A stretch of 64,000 nucleotides of DNA from Larix kaempferi (GCA_027924585.1 BSBM01000426.1:65001-129000), one strand, 5' to 3'. Counted from the stretch's first letter, positions 21,576 through 33,330 are shown. Program-made: numbers and translations. Notes: generated by a model not told the origin, from the sequence alone.

Positions 21576-23193
21576 GACCATGTACCATCACCTGCAAGAG
21601 AGACTTGTTTCGAAGAACAAGCGACGAAGACTCAACAAATCCAGAAAACTACCTGTTGAAGATATTGAAGAATCTGAAGTTCCCAGGATCCGGGATGCAG
21701 TAATGGAAGGATGCCATGATCGAGGAGTACCAATCGATCATGAAGAATGATGTATGGGATGTGGTCCCGAGACCAGTAGGGAAGTCTGTTGTGACTTCCA
21801 AATGTATTTGCAAGATCAAGCATGCTGTGGATGGCAGCATAGAGAAATACAAGGCAAGGTTTGTGGCTCATGGCTTCTCCTATAAAGAAGGGATAGATTA
21901 TGAAGAAACTTTTGTACATGTATCCAGATACACTTCCATCAGAACAATACTTGTTTTGGCTGCAGTGATGAAATGGAAGATACACTAGACAGATGTCAAG
22001 ACAACTTTCTTAAATGGTGTAGTCGAAGAACAAGTGTATGTGGAGCAACCACTCGGTTTTGAGACACATGACAAGGAGTCATATGTGTGAAAATTGAAGA
22101 AGGTATTGTACGGTTTGAAACAAGCACCCAGGACATGGTACGGCAGGATAAATAGCTTCTTGTCTAGCTTAGGCTTTACTAAGAGTAAATCGAATTCCAA
22201 CCTTTACTACAAGGTTTAGGAAGGAAATCCAGTGATACTCCTACTATATGTGGATGACCTGTTTGTGATAGGTGAGGATAGTTTGATTTCCGATACGAAG
22301 AGGAAGCGTGCTTCCAAGTTCGAGATGAAGGACTTGGGTATGATGCATTACTTGCTAGGTATGTAGGTGTGGCAGAGTGCAGATGGAATATTCCTTGGAC
22401 AAGGGAAGTATGCAGTAGAGATCCTGAAGTGGTTTGGGATGATCTACTGCAAGGCCATGGCCACACCTATGGCATCGAACCTGAAGTTATTGAGTGATGC
22501 TTCATCAGAGTCGATTGATGCCACGATGTATCGTCAGATGATTGGACGAACATGGGACCATATATTTGCTTTGTGGTGAATACATTGAGCCAGTTCCTGA
22601 CGGATCCTAGACATGTTCACCTAATTGTTGTAAAGCATATTCTGAGGTACCTAAAGGGTACAATTGATTATGGGCTCAAGTATGATGCAAATCAAAAGTT
22701 TAACCTGGAGGTTTATGTTGATTCAGATTGGGCAAGCATTGCTGCACATAGGAAGAGCACTTCGGGGTGCTTCTTCAGTATGGGATCAGGTGTGATCTCT
22801 TGGTTTAGCAAGAAGCAATCCTGGATAGCACTGAGCACAATCGAAGTAGAGTATGTCACAGCTTGTTTGGCTAGTTGTGAGGAAGTATGGCTAAGGAAGC
22901 TACTGTCTGATTTATTTGATCTCTAGTTGGATGCTACTTGTATCTATTGTGACAACCAGAGTTGTGTGAAGTTGTCAGAGAACCCAATGTTCCATGACAA
23001 GTTGAAGCATATCGAGATCAAATATCACTATATCAGGGATATGGTGCAGAGAGGAGCAGTGAAGCTCCAGTATGTTGCGATGGATGAGGAGATTGTAAAT
23101 GTGTTGACCAAACCACTAGCTAGAGTGAAGTTCGAGTAATTCAGATAGAGGCTTGGTGTTCTTCAAATAGAAGATACTTTGAGGAGGAAGTGA
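21576..23193 (+). pseudogene. Copia pol pseudogene: reverse transcriptase and RNase H
   Basis: From about 21704 the frame reads WKDAMIEEYQSIMKNDVWDV, YKARFVAHGFS, EGIDYEETF, then DVKTTFLNG, LYGLKQAPRTWY, the catalytic LLYVDDLF (about 22243-22266) and LGMMHYLLGM. After a frameshift at about 22550 the frame reads FVVNTLSQF, HILRYLKGTIDYGLKY and the RNase H part VDSDWA, RKSTSGCFFS, ALSTIEVEY, CDNQSCVKLS and VLTKPLARVKF. These are the RT and RNase H domains of plant Ty1/copia in normal order. Internal stops include TAG or TGA at places where Trp, Gln or Arg codons are expected. Nothing upstream of the RT N-terminus is present. The copy is dead but close to consensus, so it is moderately young. 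Confidence 0.92.
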
Positions 23194-23269
23194 TGGGACA
23201 CATTTGCAGGAGCCATTCCAATCATGGTGGTAGGAGGATCCTTACCATGGCTGTGGATGTAAGTCTTGT

Positions 23270-23535
23270 GTGATGAGCATCAGGACGATGCTCCAGATAT
23301 TGCTATGTATGATAATGATTAGGTTGATCATGTGTGATGAGCATCAGGACGATGCTCCAGATGATATGCATCAAGGCGATGCTATGATGATGATCAGGAT
23401 GATCATGTGATGATGATGTGCATTAGGATGCTGTATTGTATGATGATGATCAGTATGATTATGAGCATCACGATGATGATCCATGTGAGGATGATTAGGA
23501 GGATCATGAGTATCAGGATGATACTTTGTGGCCGT
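23270..23535 (+). repeat. GATGATCA-type short repeat in copia 3' region
   Basis: Degenerate units such as GATGAGCATCAGGACGATGC (23276 and 23336) and GGATGATCATG. The words are the reverse complement of block A words at 3096-3310, in the same relative position between pol and the 3' LTR. Confidence 0.75.
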
Positions 23536-23554
23536 GGATAGGTTATGCGATAAG

Positions 23555-24140
23555 CATATAATAGCGCCCTGGGAGATTTGTAGATACTCTTGCAAGGTTT
23601 TTCCTATGGCATATAATAGCGCCCTAGGATATTTGTAGATACTCTTGCGAGGTTTTTCCTATGGCATATAATAGCTCCCTGGGAGATCTAGCAAATGCTC
23701 TTTCGAGGTTTTGCTTGGAGGGACATATAATAGTGCCCTGGGATATTTGCAGATACTCTTGCGAGGTTTTCCCTATCGCATATAATAGCTCCCTGGGAGA
23801 TCTGGCAAATGCTCTTTCGAGGTTTTGTCCGTGGCATATAATTTTTCCCTGGGAGATCCGATAGGTTGAGCAGTAAGCTCGTAACCAGTTTTGGGATGCT
23901 CTTTCGAGGTTTTGCTAGACCACATGTAATCAGTCCTGGAGATCTGATAGGTTGAACAGTAAGCTCATAATTAGTGTTGGGATGCTCTTTAGAGATATTG
24001 CAAATCGCAAGACACTCATTTAAGGTTTTGTGGAGGTCACATGTAATAACTCCCTGGGAGATCCGATAGGTTGAGCAGTAAGCTCGTAATCAGTCCTTGG
24101 ATGCTCTTTCAAGGTTTTGTTGACGCACAAAATCATCCCT
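23555..24140 (+). repeat. Tandem repeat, 55-88 bp units, in copia 3' region
   Basis: Eight or so units begin RCATATAATAGCNCCCTGGG and end in CTTNCGAGGTTTT. The first five are 55-58 bp (23555, 23610 and on); the later ones are about 88 bp or longer because of an added GATAGGTTGAGCAGTAAGCTC segment. The array sits between pol and the PPT. Confidence 0.88.
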
Positions 24141-24400
24141 AAGGATTCCACAGGATGGCCAGCTCGCAGAGATGATGAAGACCTACAGGAAGCTAGGCCT
24201 ACATCCAGCATGAAAAAGGGCTAGCTCTGTAGAACTTCCTATGACGAGAAGAATTGAGAGATAGCCCAGTGATCAAGATGACGAGTACAACAACAGTGAC
24301 AATGATGCTCTGTGATCTAGTGACGATGATCCAGCTCCAGAATTGAAGACTTGTGTGTATGTGTATTGATGACCTGTGTCAAGAGAATACCTTCCTATTT

Positions 24401-24409
24401 AAGAGGGAG
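24401..24409 (+). other. Polypurine tract of the copia element
   Basis: AAGAGGGAG abuts the LTR start TGTCGATGTATTTG without a gap and parallels TTAAGGGGGAG of the 2285-8843 element. Confidence 0.85.
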
Positions 24410-25038
24410 TGTCGATGTATTTGTAACTTTGGAAGATATTCACTTGTATATTACATTTGTACTTTATTGTGTCCCCAACGGAGATGTATTATTCCTCTGG
24501 TTGGAAATGTCGTCATTTGTATTCGCAAGTGTTGCAAGTTATATTGTAAGTGTCGTAACTTATATTTGATGGGTTATTAGACCACCTTAGGGGGGTTGGC
24601 CCAGTATGGGTTAAAGGGTTATTAGACCACCCTAGTGGGGTCGGCCCAGTGACAAGTGGTAATACGATACTAGACTGTCCTAATGGAGGTCGGCCCAATT
24701 AGAGTAAAAGGAAAGTCAAGTCATTGTACAAATAGAGAGTGCGACTCTCTCATTCTATTCATTCCGTCACTCACTTCGCATTAGTGAGAGAGGACGAGTG
24801 CACACAAGTGGAGGAGGAGAAGCTGCTAGGAGACTATCTCTTGTTTTGGGGTTTGATCTTTGTGATCTTTGTATTGGTGCTCATTCTATCTCTGAGGAAG
24901 TTGCGGGGTTTTTCACCTTCTTGGTTTTTCCCAGTGAAATGCTTTGTGTCTCTTGTCTCTTATGTTTGATATGCTGTACATGTTGTTCTCTCAGTTAAGA
25001 TCCTCGATCATATTGAATTAAATGATGAAAAACTAACA
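24410..25038 (+). repeat. 3' LTR of the copia element
   Basis: Starts TGTCGATG and probably ends ACTAACA (629 bp). It contains three degenerate copies of GGGTTATTAGACCACCCTAG followed by GGGGTCGGCCCA, also seen in the 604-bp LTRs. The right boundary rests on the CA end and on resemblance to the related LTR end; there is no partner LTR to confirm it. Confidence 0.75.
24727..24734 (+). promoter_or_regulatory. Degenerate TATA box in copia LTR
   Basis: TACAAATA followed by GAGAG occupies the place of TATAAATA in the related LTRs, about 320 bp into the LTR. Confidence 0.45.
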
Positions 25039-25160
25039 TTTTGAAAAGGTCTCAAGTGGTGTATGGCTGATATTAGAGAATCTCAATGTGGAATTGTTAA
25101 TGCTAGAATTAGATAGGAGCGATGGTAGGAATATTAAAACAAAAATATCAATGAAATAGT

Positions 25161-25553
25161 GTGGCAAGATATGATTATGCTATTGATACAATGAAGCATT
25201 CCATATATTTGAGAAATTGGAAAAAATATGTGGATGCATTGATAGGCATTCAATGTGGTAGAAATCTTGATATCTACATTCAAATAGGTATGGTAACACA
25301 ACTCATAGAATGTGTCGTGTCACATCTTGGCATTAAACTAGAGAGTGAGATGAACCCTCCTTGTACAAACTGTTCCCTTGCAACACAATCTTCATGGGCC
25401 TCTACAAACCCTTTTCCTTCCCATGTTGGAATTGGATTGGAACATGTCAATGCCTTTCAAGTTATTGAATATGGAAACACAAATATGTTGGATACAAAAA
25501 GCCCAATAGAGGCCAACTACATATTATTTCCTCTTTTATATAATTTGTTATAA
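25161..25553 (+). CDS. Hypothetical ORF, 130 codons, low support
   Basis: Open frame beginning near YAIDTMKHSIYLRNWKKYV, with a Cys pair (CTNC) and a long unstructured tail. I recognise no family, and no promoter or start context stands out. It lies 120 bp past the copia LTR and may be part of a broken gene or a chance frame. It is included because its amino-acid composition is more protein-like than most frames nearby. Confidence 0.2.
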   Translation: MARYDYAIDTMKHSIYLRNWKKYVDALIGIQCGRNLDIYIQIGMVTQLIECVVSHLGIKLESEMNPPCTNCSLATQSSWASTNPFPSHVGIGLEHVNAFQVIEYGNTNMLDTKSPIEANYILFPLLYNLL

Positions 25554-26659
25554 AAGACATAAAAGTTATTACTCATACTTATACCAATTTGAAGTTACTT
25601 CCTCTGAGACAAATATAAAAGTTCTACATATTTATAATTACAAATAAAGAAGATCATAGAAATTATGAATATAAAAAGTGCATTTCTACAAATTGATCAT
25701 AGAAATTGTGAATATAAAAAGTTCACTTCTACAAATTTGTTACTTATAGAAAGGTGTCTCCATATGTTAGGATGTCTAGCTCCATATGTTATTATGTTTC
25801 GGTGAATCTAACCAAATACTCATCATCTTAGTTATATAATTGTCCTTGTACCAGTGGAAGGAAGCTTAAAAAATAAATACTATGAATAAAATATGAATAA
25901 AAAAATGAAAAATCATAAATAAAAAATAAAAATAAAAATAATAAACTTAAGAATGACTAAGTGAAGAAATTTTCTTGCATTGATACGAATTCACAAACAT
26001 GAAATCCTAGTCAATCAGTGTCAATCTTTACTTTCTCCCCATTATTATGGCTATATAGCTAGTCATGCATGAACTCCTATTATAATTATATTAAAAATAA
26101 ATCTCATCCAATACCACGACATATCTAATACCAATGCATATTAAAATCCTTTCCACGAATGCATATTAAAACCCTTTCCATGGCTTAGAGCTCTACCCTT
26201 CTCAACTTTAAAACCGGTGATTTTGTCACCAATCCATCGAACATGACTTCTTCCATTTAAATTCATCATTACCCTTCAAGACATGGGGGATTCACTAGAA
26301 GGCAATATAATATCACGTTCATTCATATTGTGGTATTAAATATTCATGAAAACCTAAAAATTATATTGCTTATATATTAAGGGGAAAAGGTTTTTTTATT
26401 ATTTAATGTAACAATACAAAAATACTTTGGGGTCTTTTTCATATGGGCGGGCTGACAAATATCTGTCAAATAAAGATAGCGGGATCACAGCTAGATGAGA
26501 AATCGGGTTGAGGCAAGGCTCAGGCTTACCAATACGCAGGAAAATCACATCTTGAGGCATGCTTGAGGCCAGGGGTTTCTTGGTGAAGAGGGTTTCTGGT
26601 CGATCATAGTCGAGAGATAGTGGTCATTGACAGGCAATTGTTACCAATAACACTCATGA

Positions 26660-26830
26660 AGTTGTTACCAATGGCCTTGGGAGGCTCTAAGCCTCTAGGG
26701 CCTTTTATAGGCCCTCGATAGGCCTTGGGGGCTTGAATACCCAACCAATCGTTCCTATTACAGGCCTTGGGAGGTTTATTCAGCTTCCTAGAGCTTGATA
26801 CATGCCCTGGGGGCTTGGATACCTAGCCAA
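26660..26830. repeat. Short degenerate repeat, GGCCTTGGGGGCTTG
   Basis: Four or so copies of RGCCTTGGGRGGCTT words spaced about 50 bp, each followed by AATACCCAACCAA or a variant, interleaved with small palindromes such as AGGCCCTCGATAGGCCT. Confidence 0.5.
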
Positions 26831-27569
26831 CAATAGGCTTAGTCAGGGATTAGGGAACTGCAACATGCAATCTAAATGTTGCACTATGTGCATTGTCTCT
26901 AGTGACATACAATATGTGACCTCCTATCTCTTCATTAGACCATTAGATGTTGCAAATCATAATGATATGTGGTTGATTAATTGCATTGTGGGTGAAGTAA
27001 TGTGCATCCACAATATACATCGAAAGAAGCAAGGTGCATTGTAGAATGCATGTGGAGTCATAAGAGGGGTATCATATCAATATACTAGGTAGAAATATAA
27101 AGGGGTATAAAAAATGTTAATGAAAAAATTGATACATACAATATCTAGTGAAAATAGGGGTTTTTTTAAATTGGGAAGGCATATTGGGAGGGGGTTACAA
27201 AAAACGATTGTGGAAGGTATTTTCCAATATTTAGTGAAATTAGGGGTATTGTTTCATATGCCACGAACAAACGTGCTATGATAGTGGTTTATTGAGTGAA
27301 TCCCCCATGCTTCAAGATGAAACCAAATCATCGTAATAATGGTCGTTAATAAACATCTCCAAGAGAGGAAAAAATGAGGAAAAGTGGTGCACGGTTTGAT
27401 TCTCAACTAGTTACTCTAAAACACACCAAAGACAAGGGCGACAAGGGCATCAAATAAGAATTATACATAATTATATAAGAACCTAATACTATTTCTTTTA
27501 GATGGAAAACCAATTCCAAAAAGACCCAAACTTTTGATTGTTGTGTCGAGAGGCGTTCTACAGCTCAGT

Positions 27570-27835
27570 ATGAGGGAAATCTTGTGAGTCGAGTGTTTGT
27601 CGATATTGTCGGCCATAAATAAATGTAATAATTAAGAGTAAAAAGTAATAATATGAGGGAGTTCTTGTGAGTTGAGTGTTTGTCGATATTGCCGGCCATA
27701 AATAAAATGTAATAATAAAAAGTAAAAAGTAATAATATGAGGGAGATCTTGTGAGTCGAGTGTTTGTCGATATTGTCGGCCATAAATAGAATGTAATAAT
27801 AAAAAGTAAAAAGTAATAATATGAGGGAGATCCTA
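27570..27835. repeat. Tandem repeat, about 83 bp, 3 copies plus a stub
   Basis: Units begin TATGAGGGARATCTTGTGAG (27570, 27652, 27736, stub at 27820) and carry TTTGTCGATATTGTCGGCCA. The GGCCATAAATA part is echoed near 30555. Confidence 0.9.
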
Positions 27836-27856
27836 TAAAAGCTCCTTGAGTGCAAT

Positions 27857-27935
27857 TCCTGAGAAGAGGTTTGCACCTTGGGAGATTTGATCCCTCTCGG
27901 CACTTGACAGAACCTAAGATTTGGATCTAAGCTAG
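27857..27935. repeat. Dispersed copy of the hairpin arm sequence
   Basis: Matches the right arm of the hairpin at 30471-30539 in the same orientation (GAGGTTTGCACCT, GAGATTTGATCCCTCTC, GATTTGGATCTA). It shows that the arm is a dispersed repeat present three times in copy B. Confidence 0.8.
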
Positions 27936-28385
27936 TATAGATGACAATGCATAAAGGAAGAGAAACTCACCATGATAAAAATATGAATTGAAGATCTAAA
28001 AGAATGACTTTTCTATTGATCAATAAACTATTTTCCATCCCAAGGTGTGGGATTAGTATTGTTGTTAACCATTTCTGACCCAAGGAAAAATGATGGCACC
28101 ACCGATAGCTAGTATTGTTGTTACTCTTCGACATTATTTCAAGAAAATTTGTTCATTGAAAAGCCATTAGATCTTATGTATATCAACTCCTAAATAGTAA
28201 CATTATGTAAATTTTCTCCTATTCTCATCTAGATATTGATGGTTGAACATTAAATAACCTGAAACATCACCCAACTCCAACACCAATTCAACAAACAAAT
28301 TCAGAACCTACAAGCCAACCTTCATTATCCAAGCGTTGTTATTCAAGGAAGAATCCATTGCCTCGGAATAAAAAACCTAACCGCA

Positions 28386-28586
28386 CTAAATAGAAGAAAA
28401 GAAAAGAGGTTCCTTCTTCACCATACATCGCTTGGTGTTGGTCAAGTTGGTTTGTAGGTTCTTTGCAATTTCATAGCTTAGAAGCATCTTCGTTGCTTCC
28501 CTTTCCAATGCATTGCAGATTACACTTAAATCCATTGCACATTTGAACCATTCAAAACCATGATATGCCTCTAGAATTCCATTCAA
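28386..28586 (-). pseudogene. Unrecognised coding relic (copy B)
   Basis: An open minus-strand frame of 66 codons with YHGFEWFKCAMDLSV, ALEREATKMLLSYEIAKNLQ and CMVKKEP. Its counterpart in copy A (9730-9960) keeps the same reading frame with mostly conservative changes, one stop and a 6-bp in-frame gap. I do not recognise the family. A former exon of a duplicated gene is the likeliest reading. Confidence 0.4.
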
Positions 28587-29189
28587 AGCCTGGAGGGAAC
28601 ACGTAACATGGTGATAACAGAAATTTATTTTTATACTTTTTTTTTACAATTCAAACTACTCCTTTAGTTATTTATGTTCCTTCTAACATCTCTTCCATTT
28701 ATAAAAATAATTTTTTTTTTTTTTTAAATTATTAATATTTTTTTAAAATATTGGATACATTTTTTTAAACATTAAAAAAACCTAAGACAAAGTCGAAACA
28801 ACTTTATAACCCAATAAATATATATATATATATATACTCCCTACTTAATAAAGAGTAATAATATTTAAGTATTTATAACATATTTATAATCTAAACATTT
28901 AATCATAGTTAATTTTAAAATACTTTAACAAAGAGATCTATCCATTTCTGAAATAAAAAATGAAATTTAAAAGTATGATCTAATCAATTTTTTTTTTCCA
29001 CGGGATAAAAAGATAAAGTATGCTTCTATCATAAAGTCCATCTCAAAGGACTAAAAACTATTTCCCCTTATTCTTGCTATACATATTTCCTCTTGAACTT
29101 CTATAGCCCAAACCAAAAACACTTGCACATATCCCGCTTAGCATCCAAAAAATTGTTTACAAAAGGAACATAATTTATTAACAACCAGA

Positions 29190-30376
29190 GTTTAGAATGC
29201 TCCTGAAGTACCCATGTTGCCTACAACATCATTTTGGAATTCCTCAAGAAGAAAAATACCTTCATCAATTATCAAAGCTTCTTTTGAGAGATGATCAACT
29301 ACTGAGTTGAATTCTCTAAAAATTTGTTGGAATGAAATGTCCTCAAGTTCCTCCTGGAGATGCCTTATTTTCCTCTGCCATCCTCCCAAAGTAAGCACCG
29401 ATAGAGAAGCCTTCTTGGTCACCCATTCTATGACCACCCCGAAGTCACCTACAACGTGTACATGACCTATATTCCTTAGTTTAAAAAATAGGATAAGAAC
29501 CCATAAATCTAGCAACTCAACCCTTGTATTCATACATTTTCCTGCTCCCAATTTTAACCAAAAATAATTCATCTGACGGCCTAATCACCGCACCTGCACC
29601 ACATTCACCCAATGGCTTTGATAAGGCCCATCAAAATATCCAATGGGAACATTTACTTCGAAAACATGCATTTTTAACTGCCTTCTCTTTACAGTCCCTT
29701 TCTCAAAATGTGCTTCATAAAGAGCCTCCAATATTCTCTAAACATCAAGATTCACACTCAGTTTCCACCCCTCAAAGAGAACTTTATTCCTATATAGCTA
29801 GATGCCCCAACAAAAATTACTAGGCAGATCCTTGAGCTGGGGATTAGGTTCACTGTTCAACCAAATCTTGAAAATAAACTCTAAACCCCCAATAACCAAA
29901 CGCCCAGAAAAATTTAGAATTCTTTGAAGGGACATCCAAATCATTTTTGAAAAAGTGCAATTAACAAGTAAGATATTAACTGATTCCTCATATCCATCAC
30001 ATAACAAATAGATATTGGGACCCTTCCCTCCATATTTTAGGAAATTATCCCAAGTTAGAGTTTTGTTTGCAAGTGCCAACCGCATAAATAGTCTTTGTTT
30101 GAGTGGAATTTTCTACCTCCGGACTACTCTATACCACCATAAATTATCATCATAATATCTAGGATAATATGAAGACTAATACTCCAATTTTACTCTTATT
30201 AGGCCACTCGTAGAGTTCCATGACCAAACCATAACATCATCCTCATGTATTAAGGAAATGCCCGAGAGGTGTAACCCCTGTACAAATACATCCCACTCCT
30301 CCTCCATTAGGCCTTCCAGACACAATGAAGAAGCCCTCTTCCATCTATGATGTGAAACAACCTCAATTTTTGAAAT
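29190..30376 (-). mobile_element. LINE 3' fragment: zinc-binding region and RNase H
   Basis: Read on the minus strand from 30376: WKRASSLCLEGLMEEEWDVF, then a zinc-binding reverse-transcriptase region (WDNFLKYGGKGPN, ESVNILLVNCTFSKMIW), then the C-terminal RNase H with VPIGYFDG, RVELLDLWVL, HVVGDFGVVIEWV, FREFNSVVDHLSKEAL. Acidic residues FDG, E in RVELL and GDF fit the RNase H active site. Stops and frameshifts break the frame. The RT core is absent, as is usual for 5'-truncated LINEs. It interrupts duplicated copy B. Confidence 0.87.
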
Positions 30377-30539
30377 AAGATCCAAATCCTAGGCTCTATT
30401 AAGCACCGAGAGGAATCAAATCTCTCGAGGTGCAAAACTCTTCTCATGTATTGCCCTCAAGGAGCTATTTGAGGAGAGGTTTGCACCTCGAGAGATTTGA
30501 TCCCTCTCAGCGCTTAATAGAGCATAGGATTTGGATCTA
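30377..30539. repeat. Long hairpin: 69-bp arms, 25-bp loop
   Basis: Arms 30377-30445 and 30471-30539 pair at about 62 of 69 positions; the loop is 30446-30470. A strong foldback RNA would form from either strand. One arm has a further direct copy at 27857-27935, so the hairpin probably arose by inverted insertion of a dispersed repeat. A small-RNA precursor role is possible but unsupported. Confidence 0.85.
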
Positions 30540-31220
30540 GGTTGGTTATTATTTATGGCCGTCATATAATATTTATTATTTCTTTTTAATTTTGTTAGGT
30601 AAGAACGTTACAACATCCCCCCCATACTGGGTTGTAGACAACCTCTCGATGCAATAAACTTGATCCAACATAGTCAATTCTCTGATCCTCAACTCCTCTA
30701 ACAAAGCATCAAAATGTATAAACCTGCTTTCTCCCCAATCCAAGGATCCAAATCCAGCTTCACCTTCTTACCATCTCCAACCTTCAAAGCCAACCATTTG
30801 GCGATCATAGGAAAAAAACTAACCAACCCTATCCATAAATTTGAAACATTATTATTAATCATTTATTATATGAGTACATTATATCAATTATTGAAAAAAA
30901 AAATTAAAATGATTATTAAATAGCGTCAATAATGAAAATTAATTACATCTTCCGTTTGAAGGTATCATGAGTTTTTCCGATTGACTTTGTATTTTATATT
31001 TACAAATAATGAAAATTTCTAAACATATGAACAACGTTCGAGTCAATTTGTTGGTCTAACGGAAAGATGGAAAGTCCTTTGCTCGGTGAGTCGATCACCA
31101 CTAAATTACTCTCCGGTATCTAACTTTTCTTCATTTTTTTTCGAATATGTGGCACGCCTTGGGATTTTTCAAATATGTGGCTCACTTTCCTATCGGATAC
31201 GTAACCATGTATTAGATAAT

Positions 31221-31749
31221 TAGAACATGTGGGTCTAACCAATAAAAACATATGAACATATGTTTTGTCATAAATTCAAATCCAAAATAAATAAATTTTG
31301 CTTTTTTAATTTAATTTATACATTTGAATGATTAATAAACTTTATTTTTTAATTTAATTTGTACGTTTGAATGATTAATAGATAAGCAAAAAAGTAACTT
31401 CTACGTTTGTTGGTTGGATTCAAGATAAGTCAAAATCCCATGAATGTAAATTGTGCAAAGGGTTTTGGAACCACAAAAAACCAAAATCTTCAAATGTCCC
31501 TTTCGATGCTCTTAATGCACAGATGCCCACGTCCCTTTCGATTACATGAATGCACAATCAAATTAAAGATGGGTACTTGTGTAACTTTATTCCCGATAAA
31601 GTTGAAATATAAACAACAGTGTAAAGTCGATAAGTCAAATCCTAACTCGGGAGGTAAATGAGGTAAATGTCCCTTGGGATATAGCTCAATTAACTATTAC
31701 TTTTGAATCCCAAAAACACATAAGGAATCGATACCAATGAGAATTGCAA
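31221..31749. other. Gene-free spacer
   Basis: Nothing coding or repetitive was recognised. AT-rich, with one 84-codon open frame of unconvincing composition. Confidence 0.4.
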
Positions 31750-33330
31750 AATGTAATAATCTCCACAATGTAATTAATTCAGCTCTAGAGTTGGTGCTTT
31801 GACCATAGTTCATCCAAACTTTGAAAAGGTGATCTTCATTTATATTTAAAACCATACTACAACCACAATTTTCGAGTTGAGCAACTCTATCAAAGTAACC
31901 TACAACTGCATGTTCAAGTATATGAGGATCTATGATTTGTCTTATTTTTCTAGACTTTTCCTTAGTGTGGAAAACACTATACTATCCCAGAATTTTAATA
32001 CAACATCCCATTGCATTTGGAGGTTTATTTTCAAATAGAGCCGCATTCCTTGATTTCCATATCTCCTAACAAACAAAAGTGTGAAGTAAATTATGATAAT
32101 AGATTGACTCTATCCAATTCCCGAAATTGATTTCCACGGAAAAATTACCCCAATCCTGTAAAATGTTTAGATCTTATTTTTATATCTAACCAAATGCTTT
32201 TGCAAAAAGAACATTTCACAAACAAATGAAAAACCAATTCACGGTTCCTTTTACACAGATAACAAAAACTAGGTGTAGTCCATCCCCTTCTAACCAAATT
32301 TTCCCAAGTCGGTATGTGATTTTCTAAGCATAACCAAAAAAAAAAAAAAATTTCTCATTTGGAAGCACGATTTCAGAGTCTAGAATACCACCATATGGTT
32401 TGACCTTCAAAATTAAAATGGGATATTTCTTCATAGGCCTCTTTGGCTATTACATGACCTATAGCACCATTTCAATCCCAAGCCAACAAATCTTCTTCCT
32501 CGTTCAACCTCATACCAGCTCTGTTAAGAGAGTCAATGTATATTGTCCATTCCCTTTTCCTACTGACCACCAAGTCCCAAATTTCAACAAGAAGGCAATA
32601 AGAGTTGGATCTTCTAAACCAATAAGGCATTCTTATTTGATACAATGTACTAAACCCAAATTCAGCTATATAGTCTCTGATATAAGAGGAAAGTACACAT
32701 GACTTCCCTCCACCTATGAAGGGATATATCCCCACCATTACCTAAGTTCCTCTCCCCACTTTCCATGATAACCATATTGTAATCCATGGGAGAGCATGTA
32801 TAAATCCATTCCAAAAATTTGAGACACCTCTAATAGATTTCACAAGATTTCTGAACCAGTGAACAATTGACTTATTCTTGAGATATTTTTCTTTAAGCAC
32901 CTCACTCCATAGCCGAGAACCACATAAAATTCTCCAAAAACTCTTGAAACAAAGTTCCATACTAAACCACTATAACCTTTTGATATCCCATCCTGAGATG
33001 CCTTTTGGTAAGGATAATCTTTCCCATTTTACTAAATGAATTTTCTCGTTTTTAGCAGCAGCAAACAGTAGAAAATTAAAAAATTTCTGCCTGATCATAT
33101 TCAAGATAAAAAAGTGACACTTTTTCCAAATAAAACCAATAGACCAGATCATAGTCGGCATAGCTCTGACTGAGGTGAGTCTTCCCCTAGGGATAAGAAT
33201 TTGAAGCTCTAGTTGCTGATTCTTTTCTCAATTTTTCTAACCATCCACATCCAATCTGCAATCTTGTACTTACTAGGCTTTGAAATGTAGCCAAGATATT
33301 GCATGCCTCCTACAAGATCTTCAACTTTGT
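31750..33330 (-). mobile_element. LINE 3' half: RT connection, zinc region, RNase H start
   Basis: From 33330 downward the minus strand reads GGMQYLGYISKPSKYKIADW, then the connection region (MPTMIWSIGFIWKK, KIHLVKWERLSLPKGISGWD), WFRNLVKSIRGVSNFWNGFI, a zinc-binding region, and near 31860-31750 the RNase H start VGYFDRVAQLENCGCSMVL with NSRAELITLW. Blocks correspond to the tail of the plus-strand LINE at 15460-15905 (FPKKLGGWNIKN is the counterpart of LPKGISGWDIKR). Several stops and frameshifts are present, so the copy is dead. The RNase H is cut near 31750. Confidence 0.87.

Larger units (their letters stand above)
21576..25038 (+). mobile_element. 5'-truncated Ty1/copia element
   Basis: It consists of an RT-RNase H pseudogene (21576-23193), a repeat-rich 3' region (23270-24140), a PPT (24401-24409) and a 3' LTR (24410-25038). 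Gag, protease, integrase and the 5' LTR are missing; the left break lies near 21576. LTR motifs and PPT match the minus-strand element at 2285-8843, so both belong to one copia family in opposite orientations. Confidence 0.88.
25039..27479. other. Region without a recognised gene
   Basis: AT-rich sequence with one weak open frame (25161-25553), a short local repeat of GAATATAAAAAGT near 25670-25720, and a CTTGGGGGCTTG repeat near 26660-26830. No transposon domain, RNA gene or CRISPR-like array is visible. Confidence 0.4.
27480..31220. repeat. Diverged duplicated region, copy B (disrupted)
   Basis: Collinear with 9190-11330. Relative to copy A it carries three extra segments: 27530-27945 (tandem repeat plus a dispersed repeat), the LINE fragment 29190-30376, and the hairpin 30377-30539. 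The shared last block (31022-31220) is further modified by a local duplication of the ATGTGGC word. Confidence 0.75.
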
